Both the position numbers and the translations under genes were made by a program. Positions 1-7,817 of a stretch of DNA of 46,539 nucleotides are shown piece after piece. This stretch comes from Bacteroides sp. (GTDB lineage Bacteria > Bacteroidota > Bacteroidia > Bacteroidales > Muribaculaceae): the NCBI GenBank assembly GCA_014801865.1, contig JAAVDH010000024.1, positions 1-46,539 on the forward strand. Reading direction: 5' to 3'. Positions within the stretch are counted from its first letter, which is position 1. Each line of letters opens with the position of its first letter. The notes beneath the pieces were generated by a model. The model had not been told where the DNA came from, searched no databases, and saw only the letters and a list, made by a program, of their open reading frames with translations.

Positions 1-270
1 AGAAAACAGATCCTTTATCTCAGAAGTATATCCCAGTGCCATAGCAAGTTTTATCAACGATTCAAATGCAATAAGACCTTTCTGTTCAAAGCGTGCAACA
101 GTAGATAGCGGCACTCCTGACAGCTCGGCAATGCGCTGTCGGGTAATATTTTTCTCAATTCTACGCTTGCGGAAATTCTCCGCAACCTGCATCATAATAT
201 CATCAGGATTATCAAGCGTAAAGTTGTCTAATACGGATAATATATTATTACTATTATCAGTTATATTCAT
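1..270 (-). CDS. XRE-family helix-turn-helix regulator, 3' truncated by window edge
   Basis: Reading the minus strand from the ATG at 268-270 gives 90 residues with no stop before the window edge, so the C-terminus is missing. Residues about 40-85 form a Cro/C1-type helix-turn-helix: the helices around ITRQRIAELSGVP and LSTVARFEQKG are typical of XRE or HipB-like regulators. A short acidic, Asn-rich stretch precedes it. The gene lies downstream of the integrase gene on the same strand, after the integrase terminator, so it probably has its own promoter. It could be the antitoxin-like regulator of a toxin pair or a repressor of the element; the partner would lie outside the window. Confidence 0.75.
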   Translation of the reverse strand, partial: MNITDNSNNILSVLDNFTLDNPDDIMMQVAENFRKRRIEKNITRQRIAELSGVPLSTVARFEQKGLIAFESLIKLAMALGYTSEIKDLFS

Positions 271-365
271 AATACTGCTAATATTATGCTACAAAGATAA
301 TAAATTAATCTGATATGACAAAGCGTTCAGAACAATATAAATCCATATCATTCTCTTTCTCTATG

Positions 366-395
366 AAAAAAACCGAGGCAGAGCTATCCGCCTCG
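366..395 (-). terminator. Rho-independent terminator after the integrase gene
   Basis: Inverted repeat CGAGGC (374-379) / GCCTCG (390-395), followed on the minus strand by a run of seven T (plus-strand A run ending at 372). It lies 23 bases after the integrase stop codon. Confidence 0.8.
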
Positions 396-417
396 ATTCT
401 TGGGTAAAGTCAGGTTA

Positions 418-1527
418 TTATGTCAGCTTGATGCGGTCCACGGTGTCACGTTTAGTGCTATCAACGAGCTTTGCATAAATTTGGGTGGTTGTGACGTTGG
501 CATGGTCGAGCATCTTGCTGACTGTGTAGATGTCTGTTCCGGCGGCAAGCTGCAATGTCGCAAAAGTATCCCTAAATCGATGGAATGTAATACGCTTGGT
601 GATTCCGGCTGCTGTGATCCATTTCTTCAATGCGCCCTGTGTCATCGATCGGTTGAAACCCTTGAACACAATCCCTTTTCCTCGTTCACCACACAGCGCA
701 AGCATTTCCGAGCTAAGAGGATGGACTGATTCTTTCTGAGTTTTCTGAATACGGACGAACATTGACATTTCGCCACTGGAGTCCGGGCGAATATCCTCCC
801 AGCGAAGTTTCAGAACGTCGCTGATACGCAATCCGGTGAGGATAGCGAAGAGTGAGGCCTGCTTCAAGATTGGTTTTTCGCATGGAGTAGCTGCCAGTTG
901 CTTTACCTCGTCGGCGGTGAGAAAGAACTTTTTGACTTCTTCATATTCTATCTCTTCAATAAAATCATTAAGATTCTCTTTCAAAAGTCTTTCCTTGTAT
1001 GCCGCTTTCAGCAATGCACGGAATGTAGAAAAATATCCAGCCGCTGAGTTGCGGGAGATATTCTGTTTCGGATGTCGAAGTTGCTTTGCTTTCAGCAGAT
1101 AATCGCGGAACTTGTTGCATAGTTCCACAGTCACCTCACCAAAGGTGCATTTACCTTTAACGAACCTTTCAAAGTGACGATAGGTAATTGTCCATTTCTC
1201 ATAGTGTTGTTTCGCCTTCTCCTCAAAGTATTCGAGGAAGTTGGCTTTTGGCTGCTCACGGTCAAGGAAACCGAATTCGTGATTAATCACAGCCTCCTGA
1301 CGGCGACAGCGTATAACCTCGGCTCTCATCAGTATAGCATCATTATACTCCTTCTGATATTTACTGCGAGGATTGGCGAAAATGTAGAACCCGAGAGATT
1401 CACGACGAGACAGTTTCATCGTCTTAGGATTGCGGACTGCCGGATAGTAGTCCAGATAGAGCGACAGCCTGTCATTACTGATCGGACGCTGGCGCAAGGT
1501 TACTTTAGAACATGTTGATGGTAACAT
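418..1527 (-). CDS. Tyrosine recombinase / site-specific integrase
   Basis: The 369-residue protein has the usual three parts: an arm-type DNA-binding N-terminus (about 1-90, beginning with the common Bacteroidetes pattern VTLRQRPIS), a SAM-like core-binding domain (about 95-195) and a catalytic domain (about 200-369). Visible catalytic residues are R234 (TGLRISD), probable beta-hairpin K262 or K265, H316 and R319 (HRFRD), H342 (LDHANV) and nucleophile Y351. All six are present, so it should be active. It would cut and rejoin attachment sites of an integrative element. The gene follows the four-HTH gene on the same strand with a gap of 100 bases, and is closed by its own terminator. The element's body presumably extends left of the window. 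Confidence 0.93.
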   Translation of the reverse strand: MLPSTCSKVTLRQRPISNDRLSLYLDYYPAVRNPKTMKLSRRESLGFYIFANPRSKYQKEYNDAILMRAEVIRCRRQEAVINHEFGFLDREQPKANFLEYFEEKAKQHYEKWTITYRHFERFVKGKCTFGEVTVELCNKFRDYLLKAKQLRHPKQNISRNSAAGYFSTFRALLKAAYKERLLKENLNDFIEEIEYEEVKKFFLTADEVKQLAATPCEKPILKQASLFAILTGLRISDVLKLRWEDIRPDSSGEMSMFVRIQKTQKESVHPLSSEMLALCGERGKGIVFKGFNRSMTQGALKKWITAAGITKRITFHRFRDTFATLQLAAGTDIYTVSKMLDHANVTTTQIYAKLVDSTKRDTVDRIKLT

Positions 1528-1627
1528 ATCTGTGCTTTTTATTTGTTGATTGATTTTTCTGCAAAACTATATAAGTGATTGACGGTGAACAAGTGAATAT
1601 CAGCTCACCTGTATCATTCACCGATTT

Positions 1628-2530
1628 TTAACTTATCATGGGCGGTGCAAACAGCGCGTCAAGAGCCTTTCGATCTATTCTCACATACCGACCTTCGTAT
1701 GTGCGCGGAATATTATGTGTGCGGACATAATGCGAAATCTGATCGCGTGTCATGTTGTATCGTGCCATTGCTTCCGGCATAGTGTAGTATTCTGGTTCCA
1801 GTTCCGACTCTACCCCAATAGCCATATCGAACTGGCGGCGCGAATAGAATACCTTACACTTATCCTTACGTTTGCCAATCTTTCGCTCCGACACGAAACG
1901 ATAGACAGCCTCCTTCGACATATTGAATTTAGCGCAAACCTCCTCGACCGAATACCATTCCTCCTCGGCAACTTTCGAAGGCTGTTTATCAGAAAGAGCT
2001 TTGTCGATATGCTTCCGGCTCCAGAGCGTTTTCCCTCTGACTACTGTTTTCGGAATGTTCCGTTCCTTAGCCATCTTGAAAAGCCACGAATTGCTGATAC
2101 CGAATTTCTCCAAAATCTCTTTCGTAGTGTAGAACTCTTCAATGGGTTCGGCCTCCTTCCTCTCCCGCTTGATATATTCAGGAGGATTCTCAAACATCTT
2201 ATCAATGCTTGCCCGGCTGATAAGGGTCTTACCATTGAATTGAATACAAGGTATTTGACCTCTTTCAAGATACCGATACAAGGTCGCACGACTCACACCA
2301 ATCAAAATTGCACATTGATAAGGGGTTAGGTAGTCTCCGTTTCCTGTATTCTGTTCTTTTATCTTGGTTTTGGTAGCCGTGTTTTGCGCCTCTACATGTT
2401 TCTGTCTGCGTAATGCTTTGTAAGAGTGTTCACTACATCGCTTACAACAGAAACGGGTAGAGCATTTATGGGCGATAAACTCCTTACCGCACCACTCACA
2501 AATTTTCCTAATGTCGATTGTACTGCTCAT
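1628..2530 (-). CDS. Zinc-finger protein with four tandem excisionase-type HTH domains
   Basis: This 300-residue protein begins with a likely zinc-binding segment (C11, C14, C23, C28, C29, C32; CxxC...CxxC). Four MerR/excisionase-like (HTH_17) units follow at about 67-113, 133-179, 191-238 and 248-294. Each has the pattern aromatic-(T/S)-x-x-E-x2-x-x-(F/Y/I)-x-(M/I/V)-S-x-x-x-(I/L/V)-x-x-x-(V/A)-x-x-x-x-I. Excisionases and recombination directionality factors normally carry one such domain, so four in a row suggests cooperative binding to a repeated site. The gene lies directly upstream of the integrase gene on the same strand. Four phased 10-bp repeats lie 32-67 bases before its start codon. 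Role as element regulator or directionality factor is inferred. Confidence 0.85.
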   Translation of the reverse strand: MSSTIDIRKICEWCGKEFIAHKCSTRFCCKRCSEHSYKALRRQKHVEAQNTATKTKIKEQNTGNGDYLTPYQCAILIGVSRATLYRYLERGQIPCIQFNGKTLISRASIDKMFENPPEYIKRERKEAEPIEEFYTTKEILEKFGISNSWLFKMAKERNIPKTVVRGKTLWSRKHIDKALSDKQPSKVAEEEWYSVEEVCAKFNMSKEAVYRFVSERKIGKRKDKCKVFYSRRQFDMAIGVESELEPEYYTMPEAMARYNMTRDQISHYVRTHNIPRTYEGRYVRIDRKALDALFAPPMIS

Positions 2531-2561
2531 ACGTTATTTCTGAGTTAATTCTGTTAAATTT

Positions 2562-2601
2562 GTCTCATGGCGTCTCACCACGTCTCATTGTGTCTCATAC
2601 T
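2562..2601. repeat. Four phased 10-bp direct repeats (GTCTCAnnnn)
   Basis: The hexamer GTCTCA starts at 2562, 2572, 2582 and 2592, exactly ten bases apart, with variable four-base spacers (plus strand; TGAGAC on the minus strand). All copies therefore face the same side of the helix. They lie 32 bases upstream of the ATG of the four-HTH gene, where an operator or recombination accessory site would be expected. Confidence 0.85.
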
Positions 2602-2711
2602 CTCCACAATCTCGGAGGTGCTCAGCCGGAAACCACGAATACGGTACAATCGCGATACAAGAAAGCGTTAAAATCGACCAAAATGCGCAAAAATCGGACA
2701 TTTTGACCAAT

Positions 2712-2740
2712 AAAAAACGCCCCTGAAAAGAGGCGTTTTG
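2712..2740 (-). terminator. Rho-independent terminator after mnmE
   Basis: Inverted repeat AAAACGCC (2714-2721) / GGCGTTTT (2732-2739) with a short loop; on the minus strand it runs into TTTTTT. It lies about 40 bases past the mnmE stop codon. Because of its symmetry it may also stop plus-strand transcription. Confidence 0.85.
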
Positions 2741-2780
2741 TGTTATTTATTAGCTAATTATGTGATTTTCAATTTGTTAT

Positions 2781-4268
2781 CTATTTGCCGATGCAGAAGC
2801 GGGAGAAGATGGTGGAGAGGATGTCGGGAGTGGAGAGGGAGCCGGTGAGTGTGGAGAGGTGGTGAAGGGCTTCGCGGAGGTCTTGGGCGATGAAGTCACC
2901 GGAGAGTCCGGCAGATAGACCCTGGATGACGGCTTCAAGGGAGCGGGAGGTGGCCTGGAGGGATTGGTAGTGGCGGATGTTGGTGAGGATTACACTGTCG
3001 GTAGAGAGAGCTTCGGAAAGACCGGAAGATGCCACAAGCCTATTGCGAAGGTCTTCTATACGAAGGTTATTACGTGCGGATATAAATAGTATGTCTCCTG
3101 AAGTAATTGGGGTGGAAAGGGATGCTGATGAGTAGGGGGGTGTTTTGGGGAGGGTGGTGAGGAGATGGGTGATTTGGGAGTGTTGAGCGGGGGTGAGGAG
3201 GTCGGATTTGTTTACACAAATAAGGAGGGTGGAGTCGGGGGATTGATGGGTATGGATGAGTGAAAAGAGGTGGTCAATGGAATGATGAAAGTCGGAATGA
3301 GAGGGGGTGGAGACGAGGGTGGAGCCGTCGATGAGCCAGAGGATGATGCGGGCTGAGGCGAGGGCTTTGTAGGAGCGCTCGATGCCGAGGGCTTCGATGG
3401 GGTCGTCGGTGTGGCGCAGGCCGGCGGTATCGATGAGGCGGAAGGGGATACCTTCGAGTTCGATATTTTCTTCGATGGTGTCGCGAGTAGTTCCGTGGAT
3501 GTCACTTACGATGGCTCTGTCGTGGCAGGCGAGGGTATTAAGGAGTGTTGATTTACCTGCGTTGGTCTCCCCTACCAATGCCACGGGTACTCCTTCGCGA
3601 AGGGATTTTCCGGCAGCGAAGGTGGCAGCCAGACTTCGTGTGAGATCAAGAGTGCGTGTGGCGAGTTGCGTCAGGTGGTCACGTGAGGCAAACTCCACGT
3701 CTTCTTCCGAGAAGTCGAGTTCAAGTTCGAGGAGTGCAGCCAGTTCGAGGAGTTGGTCGTGGAGTGACGTCAGTTGTGACGAGAGGCCTCCTCTCATTTG
3801 GTTTACGGCCACTCTATGGGCGGCCCTCGAGGTCGAGGCTATAACGTCGGCCACGCCCTCGGCTTCGGCGAGATCCATCTTGCCCGACAGGAATGCCCGG
3901 CGCGTAAATTCTCCCGGCTCGGCAAGTCGACACCCCTGCCCTATCAACACTCTGATGACTTCTTGCTGTAGCCATCGCGAACCGTGAATGGAGAGCTCCA
4001 CGACATTGTCGCCGGTAAAGCTTGCGGGGGCACGAAATACTGTGGCCACGCATTGGTCAAGCACCGAATTATCTAAGGGGTCTATGATGGAACCCAGGTG
4101 TACGGTATGGCTTCCGACATTCTGAAGTCTATGGCCGTGCCAGATGGTATCAACTATTTCTATGGCTTTGAGCCCACTGACTCTAATCACGGCTATGCCT
4201 CCTACTCCCGGAGGAGTAGAAACGGCACAGATATCGTCGCGCTGCTCAGCATCAACTATATAGTTCAT
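2781..4268 (-). CDS. mnmE: tRNA modification GTPase MnmE (TrmE)
   Basis: MnmE works with MnmG to install the 5-carboxymethylaminomethyl group on the wobble uridine of certain tRNAs. The 495-residue protein is a little longer than the usual 455-465. It has the N-terminal tetrahydrofolate-binding domain (about 10-125), a helical domain, and an inserted G domain with G1 GETNAGKS (233-240), G2 GTTRD (259-263), G3 DTAG (280-283) and G4 NKSD. It ends in the conserved FCIGK, whose cysteine is essential in the family. A Ser/Thr/Pro-rich insertion in the G domain near positions 3110-3160 explains the extra length. It is the last gene of a same-strand run that begins with rfbB, 79 bases after the nuclease gene. 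Confidence 0.97.
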   Translation of the reverse strand: MNYIVDAEQRDDICAVSTPPGVGGIAVIRVSGLKAIEIVDTIWHGHRLQNVGSHTVHLGSIIDPLDNSVLDQCVATVFRAPASFTGDNVVELSIHGSRWLQQEVIRVLIGQGCRLAEPGEFTRRAFLSGKMDLAEAEGVADVIASTSRAAHRVAVNQMRGGLSSQLTSLHDQLLELAALLELELDFSEEDVEFASRDHLTQLATRTLDLTRSLAATFAAGKSLREGVPVALVGETNAGKSTLLNTLACHDRAIVSDIHGTTRDTIEENIELEGIPFRLIDTAGLRHTDDPIEALGIERSYKALASARIILWLIDGSTLVSTPSHSDFHHSIDHLFSLIHTHQSPDSTLLICVNKSDLLTPAQHSQITHLLTTLPKTPPYSSASLSTPITSGDILFISARNNLRIEDLRNRLVASSGLSEALSTDSVILTNIRHYQSLQATSRSLEAVIQGLSAGLSGDFIAQDLREALHHLSTLTGSLSTPDILSTIFSRFCIGK

Positions 4269-4347
4269 CGTAAGTTCGTTGCGTTATCAAAAGCGGGGAA
4301 AATGAGGGGCGGAGCCACACGGTGACTGTAGCTCTGCAAGAGGAACA

Positions 4348-5250
4348 TTATCGCAGGGTGCTCCAATAATGGAAGTCACATTGGCGCTCCACTTCCTGCT
4401 CCAACGAGTCGGGAAGCGTAGAGAAGAAATCGTGGCCTGTGATACGCTCCACTTCGTCAACACTCACGGCGGCTTCCTGCATGCCGCCTTTGACCTTGCC
4501 ATTGTTCATCACAAACCCTATGGCACGCGGAGGCACAGCATAGGGGGCAAGTATCACTTTAAAGAATCGTTTAGGCACACTCACGCGGCTGTCGCCTATG
4601 GTCTCGGTAAGTTTGTCGGTAAGTACGGGGCCACTCACGATGTATAGCACACTGTCATGTCGCGCCCATGTGCGGCACTTTTTCTCCAGATTGCCCCACG
4701 CGCCCGAGTTGAGTGCATGGTCCTGCGGACAGATATTAGTCATATAGAAAGATTCAGCCATGGCCTGACCGTCCCATTTCATATCGCCTGCGGGGGCCAT
4801 GTGGCCTCGGTCGTAGCCTGAATAGCTGTAGTCGTAATCTTCGGCACATCCGGCCACTGATTCATCGGCAACAAACTTCTTGGCACGAGTAACATCTCCC
4901 TCAGTCTCTGAACCGAGCAATTCCCATGATACCCAGTTGGGCAGATGCATCTGACTATTGTATGACACATCAAATCCCTTGTAATCCACCCTCTGTTCGG
5001 TCAGCGACGGATTGGTCACCACCATCATCAGATCGCCGTAGGATTGCACGCCATGGTGCACCGCTTCCGACCGTGAGTCACTTCCGGTGCCTGACATCTC
5101 CGTAGAGGATATATCGGATGAAAAATTCGATTCCCTAATGGTGAGAGCTACGACAAAGAATCCCACTACTAAGAGTATAGCCCACAGAGGGATACGGTGA
5201 GACTTGTGCGGATGATTGGATTTATTATTTCTCGGTCTGCTTTGAGCCAT
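4348..5250 (-). CDS. Membrane-anchored DNA/RNA non-specific endonuclease (NucA/ENDO_NS family)
   Basis: The 300-residue protein has a basic N-terminus, one transmembrane or uncleaved signal segment (about 21-38) and a beta-beta-alpha metal nuclease domain (about 85-290). The signature DRGHMAP (147-153) supplies the catalytic base H150, and N181 in NSGAWGNLE is the expected magnesium ligand. These enzymes cut DNA and RNA without sequence specificity. The anchor predicts a periplasmic active site, which suggests nutrient salvage or defence against incoming DNA rather than repair. No immunity protein gene is visible nearby; the export signal makes one less necessary. It starts 43 bases after the sugar aminotransferase gene. 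Confidence 0.9.
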   Translation of the reverse strand: MAQSRPRNNKSNHPHKSHRIPLWAILLVVGFFVVALTIRESNFSSDISSTEMSGTGSDSRSEAVHHGVQSYGDLMMVVTNPSLTEQRVDYKGFDVSYNSQMHLPNWVSWELLGSETEGDVTRAKKFVADESVAGCAEDYDYSYSGYDRGHMAPAGDMKWDGQAMAESFYMTNICPQDHALNSGAWGNLEKKCRTWARHDSVLYIVSGPVLTDKLTETIGDSRVSVPKRFFKVILAPYAVPPRAIGFVMNNGKVKGGMQEAAVSVDEVERITGHDFFSTLPDSLEQEVERQCDFHYWSTLR

Positions 5251-5293
5251 ATCGATAGCAATTTCAGAAGTAGTTATGGAGGAGTTGATGGAT

Positions 5294-6460
5294 TTACGAT
5301 ATGCGTTGCGGGAATTCGTTGATGATGTGGGCTATATCGCGAGCATCATTGCGGGATGTGGCGCTTGACACGGGTAGGCTCAACACCTGCTCTCCCATGC
5401 GTTCTGCCACCGGGAGTTTACCTGCAAGGCCATATCCGCTCAAGGCTGGCTGCATGTGAGGCGGCACAGCATAGTGAATGTCCGTGGCTACACCCTTACC
5501 CCGGAGATAGTCCTGGAGTTCATCGCGACGATTGCACCGCACCACAAACTGATGCCACACGCACTCTCTCGGATTATCCTCAGACACTCCAAGGGGCAAC
5601 GTTATCTCAGGGTGAACAATCTCCCGCATATACACCTCGGCATTGAGCCGTCGGGCATCATTCTCACGGTCGATATGCCGTAGTTTCACTCCAAGCATAG
5701 CAGCCTGTATAGGATCAAGACGACAATTAAACCCTGCATATATATTATGGTAGCGCCTGTCACTGCCATAGTTGGCCAGACAACGCACGACATGGGCCAG
5801 CTCAGGGTCAGAGGTGGTGACAGCACCTGCATCGCCCAACGCCCCGACATTCTTCGTGGGATAGAAACTAAATGCCCCGGCATGGCCAATACCGCCGGCA
5901 TGCCGTCCTCCACTGACTCCATCTGCCGAAGCAAATGCGCCTATGGCCTGAGCCACATCCTCTATCACGAGCCAGTCGTGGGTACATACTATGTCGGCAA
6001 GCTGACTGTCCCAGCACACGCGCCCGTAGAGATGTACCGGCATGATCGCCTTCACCGCAGCAGCGTCACGGTCAATACTCTTCAACGCTTCCATAACGGA
6101 TCGGCCCGAAAGATTCATAGTAGCTTCGTCTGGCTCGACAAACACAGGACGCAAACCCGCATCAATGACAGCCAGAACAGAGGCCACATAAGTATTGGAT
6201 GGCACAATCACACCATCACCCTCGGCAAGACGCCCCATCAGAACCCACGCCCTTAGTACGAGACGCAATGCGTCAAGCCCATTACTTACGCCTATGGCAT
6301 AGTCTGCACCACACATCGCGGCCATGGTACGCTCAAATTCATCCACCTCGCGACCTCCGATAAATCGGCCTGAATCAATCACGCGAAGAGCCGCTTCAGC
6401 AAGCTCATCGCGCATAGGAGCCGTAACCTTGCCAAGATCCAGAAAAGGGTATCTTATCAT
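5294..6460 (-). CDS. dTDP-3-keto-6-deoxyhexose aminotransferase (DegT/DnrJ/EryC1/StrS family)
   Basis: A PLP enzyme of 388 residues, typical for the family. The PLP lysine is K203 in SFYPTKNVGALGD and the ring-stacking aspartate is D168 in IEDVAQA; the N-terminal FLDLG and GRFIGG motifs are also typical. With the adjacent 3,4-ketoisomerase the expected reaction is transamination at C3 of a dTDP-3-keto-6-deoxyhexose, giving dTDP-Fuc3N (FdtB-like) or dTDP-Qui3N (QdtB-like). Which epimer is formed cannot be read from the sequence. It is the fourth gene in rfbB-rfbA-ketoisomerase-aminotransferase, 49 bases after the ketoisomerase. Confidence 0.9.
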   Translation of the reverse strand: MIRYPFLDLGKVTAPMRDELAEAALRVIDSGRFIGGREVDEFERTMAAMCGADYAIGVSNGLDALRLVLRAWVLMGRLAEGDGVIVPSNTYVASVLAVIDAGLRPVFVEPDEATMNLSGRSVMEALKSIDRDAAAVKAIMPVHLYGRVCWDSQLADIVCTHDWLVIEDVAQAIGAFASADGVSGGRHAGGIGHAGAFSFYPTKNVGALGDAGAVTTSDPELAHVVRCLANYGSDRRYHNIYAGFNCRLDPIQAAMLGVKLRHIDRENDARRLNAEVYMREIVHPEITLPLGVSEDNPRECVWHQFVVRCNRRDELQDYLRGKGVATDIHYAVPPHMQPALSGYGLAGKLPVAERMGEQVLSLPVSSATSRNDARDIAHIINEFPQRIS

Positions 6461-6509
6461 AAGTACGTAATCTTAAGAGTGTGTTCGGGAGATAACAGGG
6501 TTAGGGACA

Positions 6510-6923
6510 TTACTTAATACTGCGCTTATACTCGCGCATATACTCATCAAAATCACGTATATAATCCTCCTCGCTATAAAGAGTAGAAGCAAGTGTAAGA
6601 CACACACTTCCTGACGAAAAATTGTCAAGCGTATGCCAATAGCCCGGAGGCACGTACAATCCCTGATAAGGACGGTTAAGGGGGTAAGTATGCCACTCTA
6701 CCCCATCGAAGAGCCTCACATCGAAGCTACCCGAAGCCGCTATGATGACCAGCTCCGTAGTGTAATGGCTGTGACATCCGCGTCCTTCTCCGCCAGGAAC
6801 ATCGTAGATCCAGAACACACGCTTGATGTCAAACGGTATCACACTGCCGTTCTGAAGAAACGACAGATTACCTCGCGGATCAGTAATGCGCGGTATATTT
6901 ATTATGGTGGGGGTGCCTCTCAT
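6510..6923 (-). CDS. dTDP-4-keto-6-deoxyglucose 3,4-ketoisomerase (FdtA/QdtA, cupin fold)
   Basis: This 137-residue single-domain cupin matches the size of FdtA, QdtA and WxcM C-terminal domains. The signature RGCHSHYTTE (48-57) supplies the two active-site histidines H51 and H53, and VPPGYWHTL (91-99) is the second cupin motif. It moves the keto group of dTDP-4-keto-6-deoxyglucose from C4 to C3, preparing the substrate for the next gene's product. It lies 6 bases after rfbA, so the four genes are almost certainly one transcript. FdtA and QdtA differ in stereochemistry at C4, which I cannot assign. Confidence 0.9.
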   Translation of the reverse strand: MRGTPTIINIPRITDPRGNLSFLQNGSVIPFDIKRVFWIYDVPGGEGRGCHSHYTTELVIIAASGSFDVRLFDGVEWHTYPLNRPYQGLYVPPGYWHTLDNFSSGSVCLTLASTLYSEEDYIRDFDEYMREYKRSIK

Positions 6924-6929
6924 ATCTGA

Positions 6930-7817
6930 TCATTTTTCATTGATTCCGGTGCGAGCCAAGGCGGTAAGATAACGTCCGTAGTCGCTGTTGCCCATAGCGC
7001 GTCCGAGCGAATCAAGACACTCAGCCGTAATCCAACCCTTACGGAAGGCTATTTCCTCGAGCACGGCCACCTTAAATCCCTGGCGCTTCTCGATAGTCTC
7101 CACAAAGTTAGAAGCCTCCATAAGCGAATCAATAGTGCCGGTGTCGAGCCACGCGAATCCGCGTCCGAAGCGCACGACATTGAGTCGGTCTTCATCCAGA
7201 TAAAGCTGATTGAGGGTCGTAATCTCAAGCTCGCCGCGTTTCGAAGGGCGCACACGGGCAGCCATATCAGCCACACCGGCTGGATAAAAATAGAGTCCGA
7301 CCACGGCAAGATTCGAGGCGGGAACCTCTGGCTTCTCTACAATCTCCACAGCCTTACCTCGCTCGTCCACGGTGACCACTCCATAGCGCTGAGGGTCAGT
7401 GACAGGATAGGCAAACACCGAAGCACATCCCTCCTGCGCAGCCTTAACGGCCGAAGCGAGCATCCCGCTGAATCCCTGACCATAGAAAATATTGTCGCCA
7501 AGCACCATACATACGGCATCATCACCTACAAATTCACGCCCTATGAGGAAGGCCTGAGCCAATCCTTCAGGGCGCGGCTGCTCGGCATACTGAAGACGCA
7601 CACCAAAGTCGCTGCCGTCGCCTAACAACCTACGAAACATCGGCAGGTCATCAGGAGTGGAAATGATAAGTATGTCACGTATACCGGCCAACATGAGCAC
7701 CGACAGAGGATAATAGACCATCGGTTTATCATAGACCGGGATAAGCTGTTTGGATATACCTTTCGTAATCGGATAGAGTCGTGTTCCCGACCCACCCGCG
7801 AGTACTATGCCTTTCAT
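6930..7817 (-). CDS. rfbA: Glucose-1-phosphate thymidylyltransferase
   Basis: RfbA (RmlA) joins dTTP and glucose-1-phosphate to make dTDP-glucose, the first step of the deoxysugar route encoded here. The 295-residue length is standard. The nucleotide-binding signature GGSGTRLYP (8-16) and the [10 protein letters not shown] sugar-phosphate motif are intact, and LGDNIFYG carries the metal-binding aspartate. The start ATG overlaps the rfbB stop by four bases (ATGA), indicating translational coupling. Confidence 0.97.
   Translation of the reverse strand: MKGIVLAGGSGTRLYPITKGISKQLIPVYDKPMVYYPLSVLMLAGIRDILIISTPDDLPMFRRLLGDGSDFGVRLQYAEQPRPEGLAQAFLIGREFVGDDAVCMVLGDNIFYGQGFSGMLASAVKAAQEGCASVFAYPVTDPQRYGVVTVDERGKAVEIVEKPEVPASNLAVVGLYFYPAGVADMAARVRPSKRGELEITTLNQLYLDEDRLNVVRFGRGFAWLDTGTIDSLMEASNFVETIEKRQGFKVAVLEEIAFRKGWITAECLDSLGRAMGNSDYGRYLTALARTGINEK

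Noticed and set aside
2562-2601. Short repeat series as a CRISPR array
   Set aside because: Repeats of six bases at ten-base steps are far too short, and there are no cas genes.
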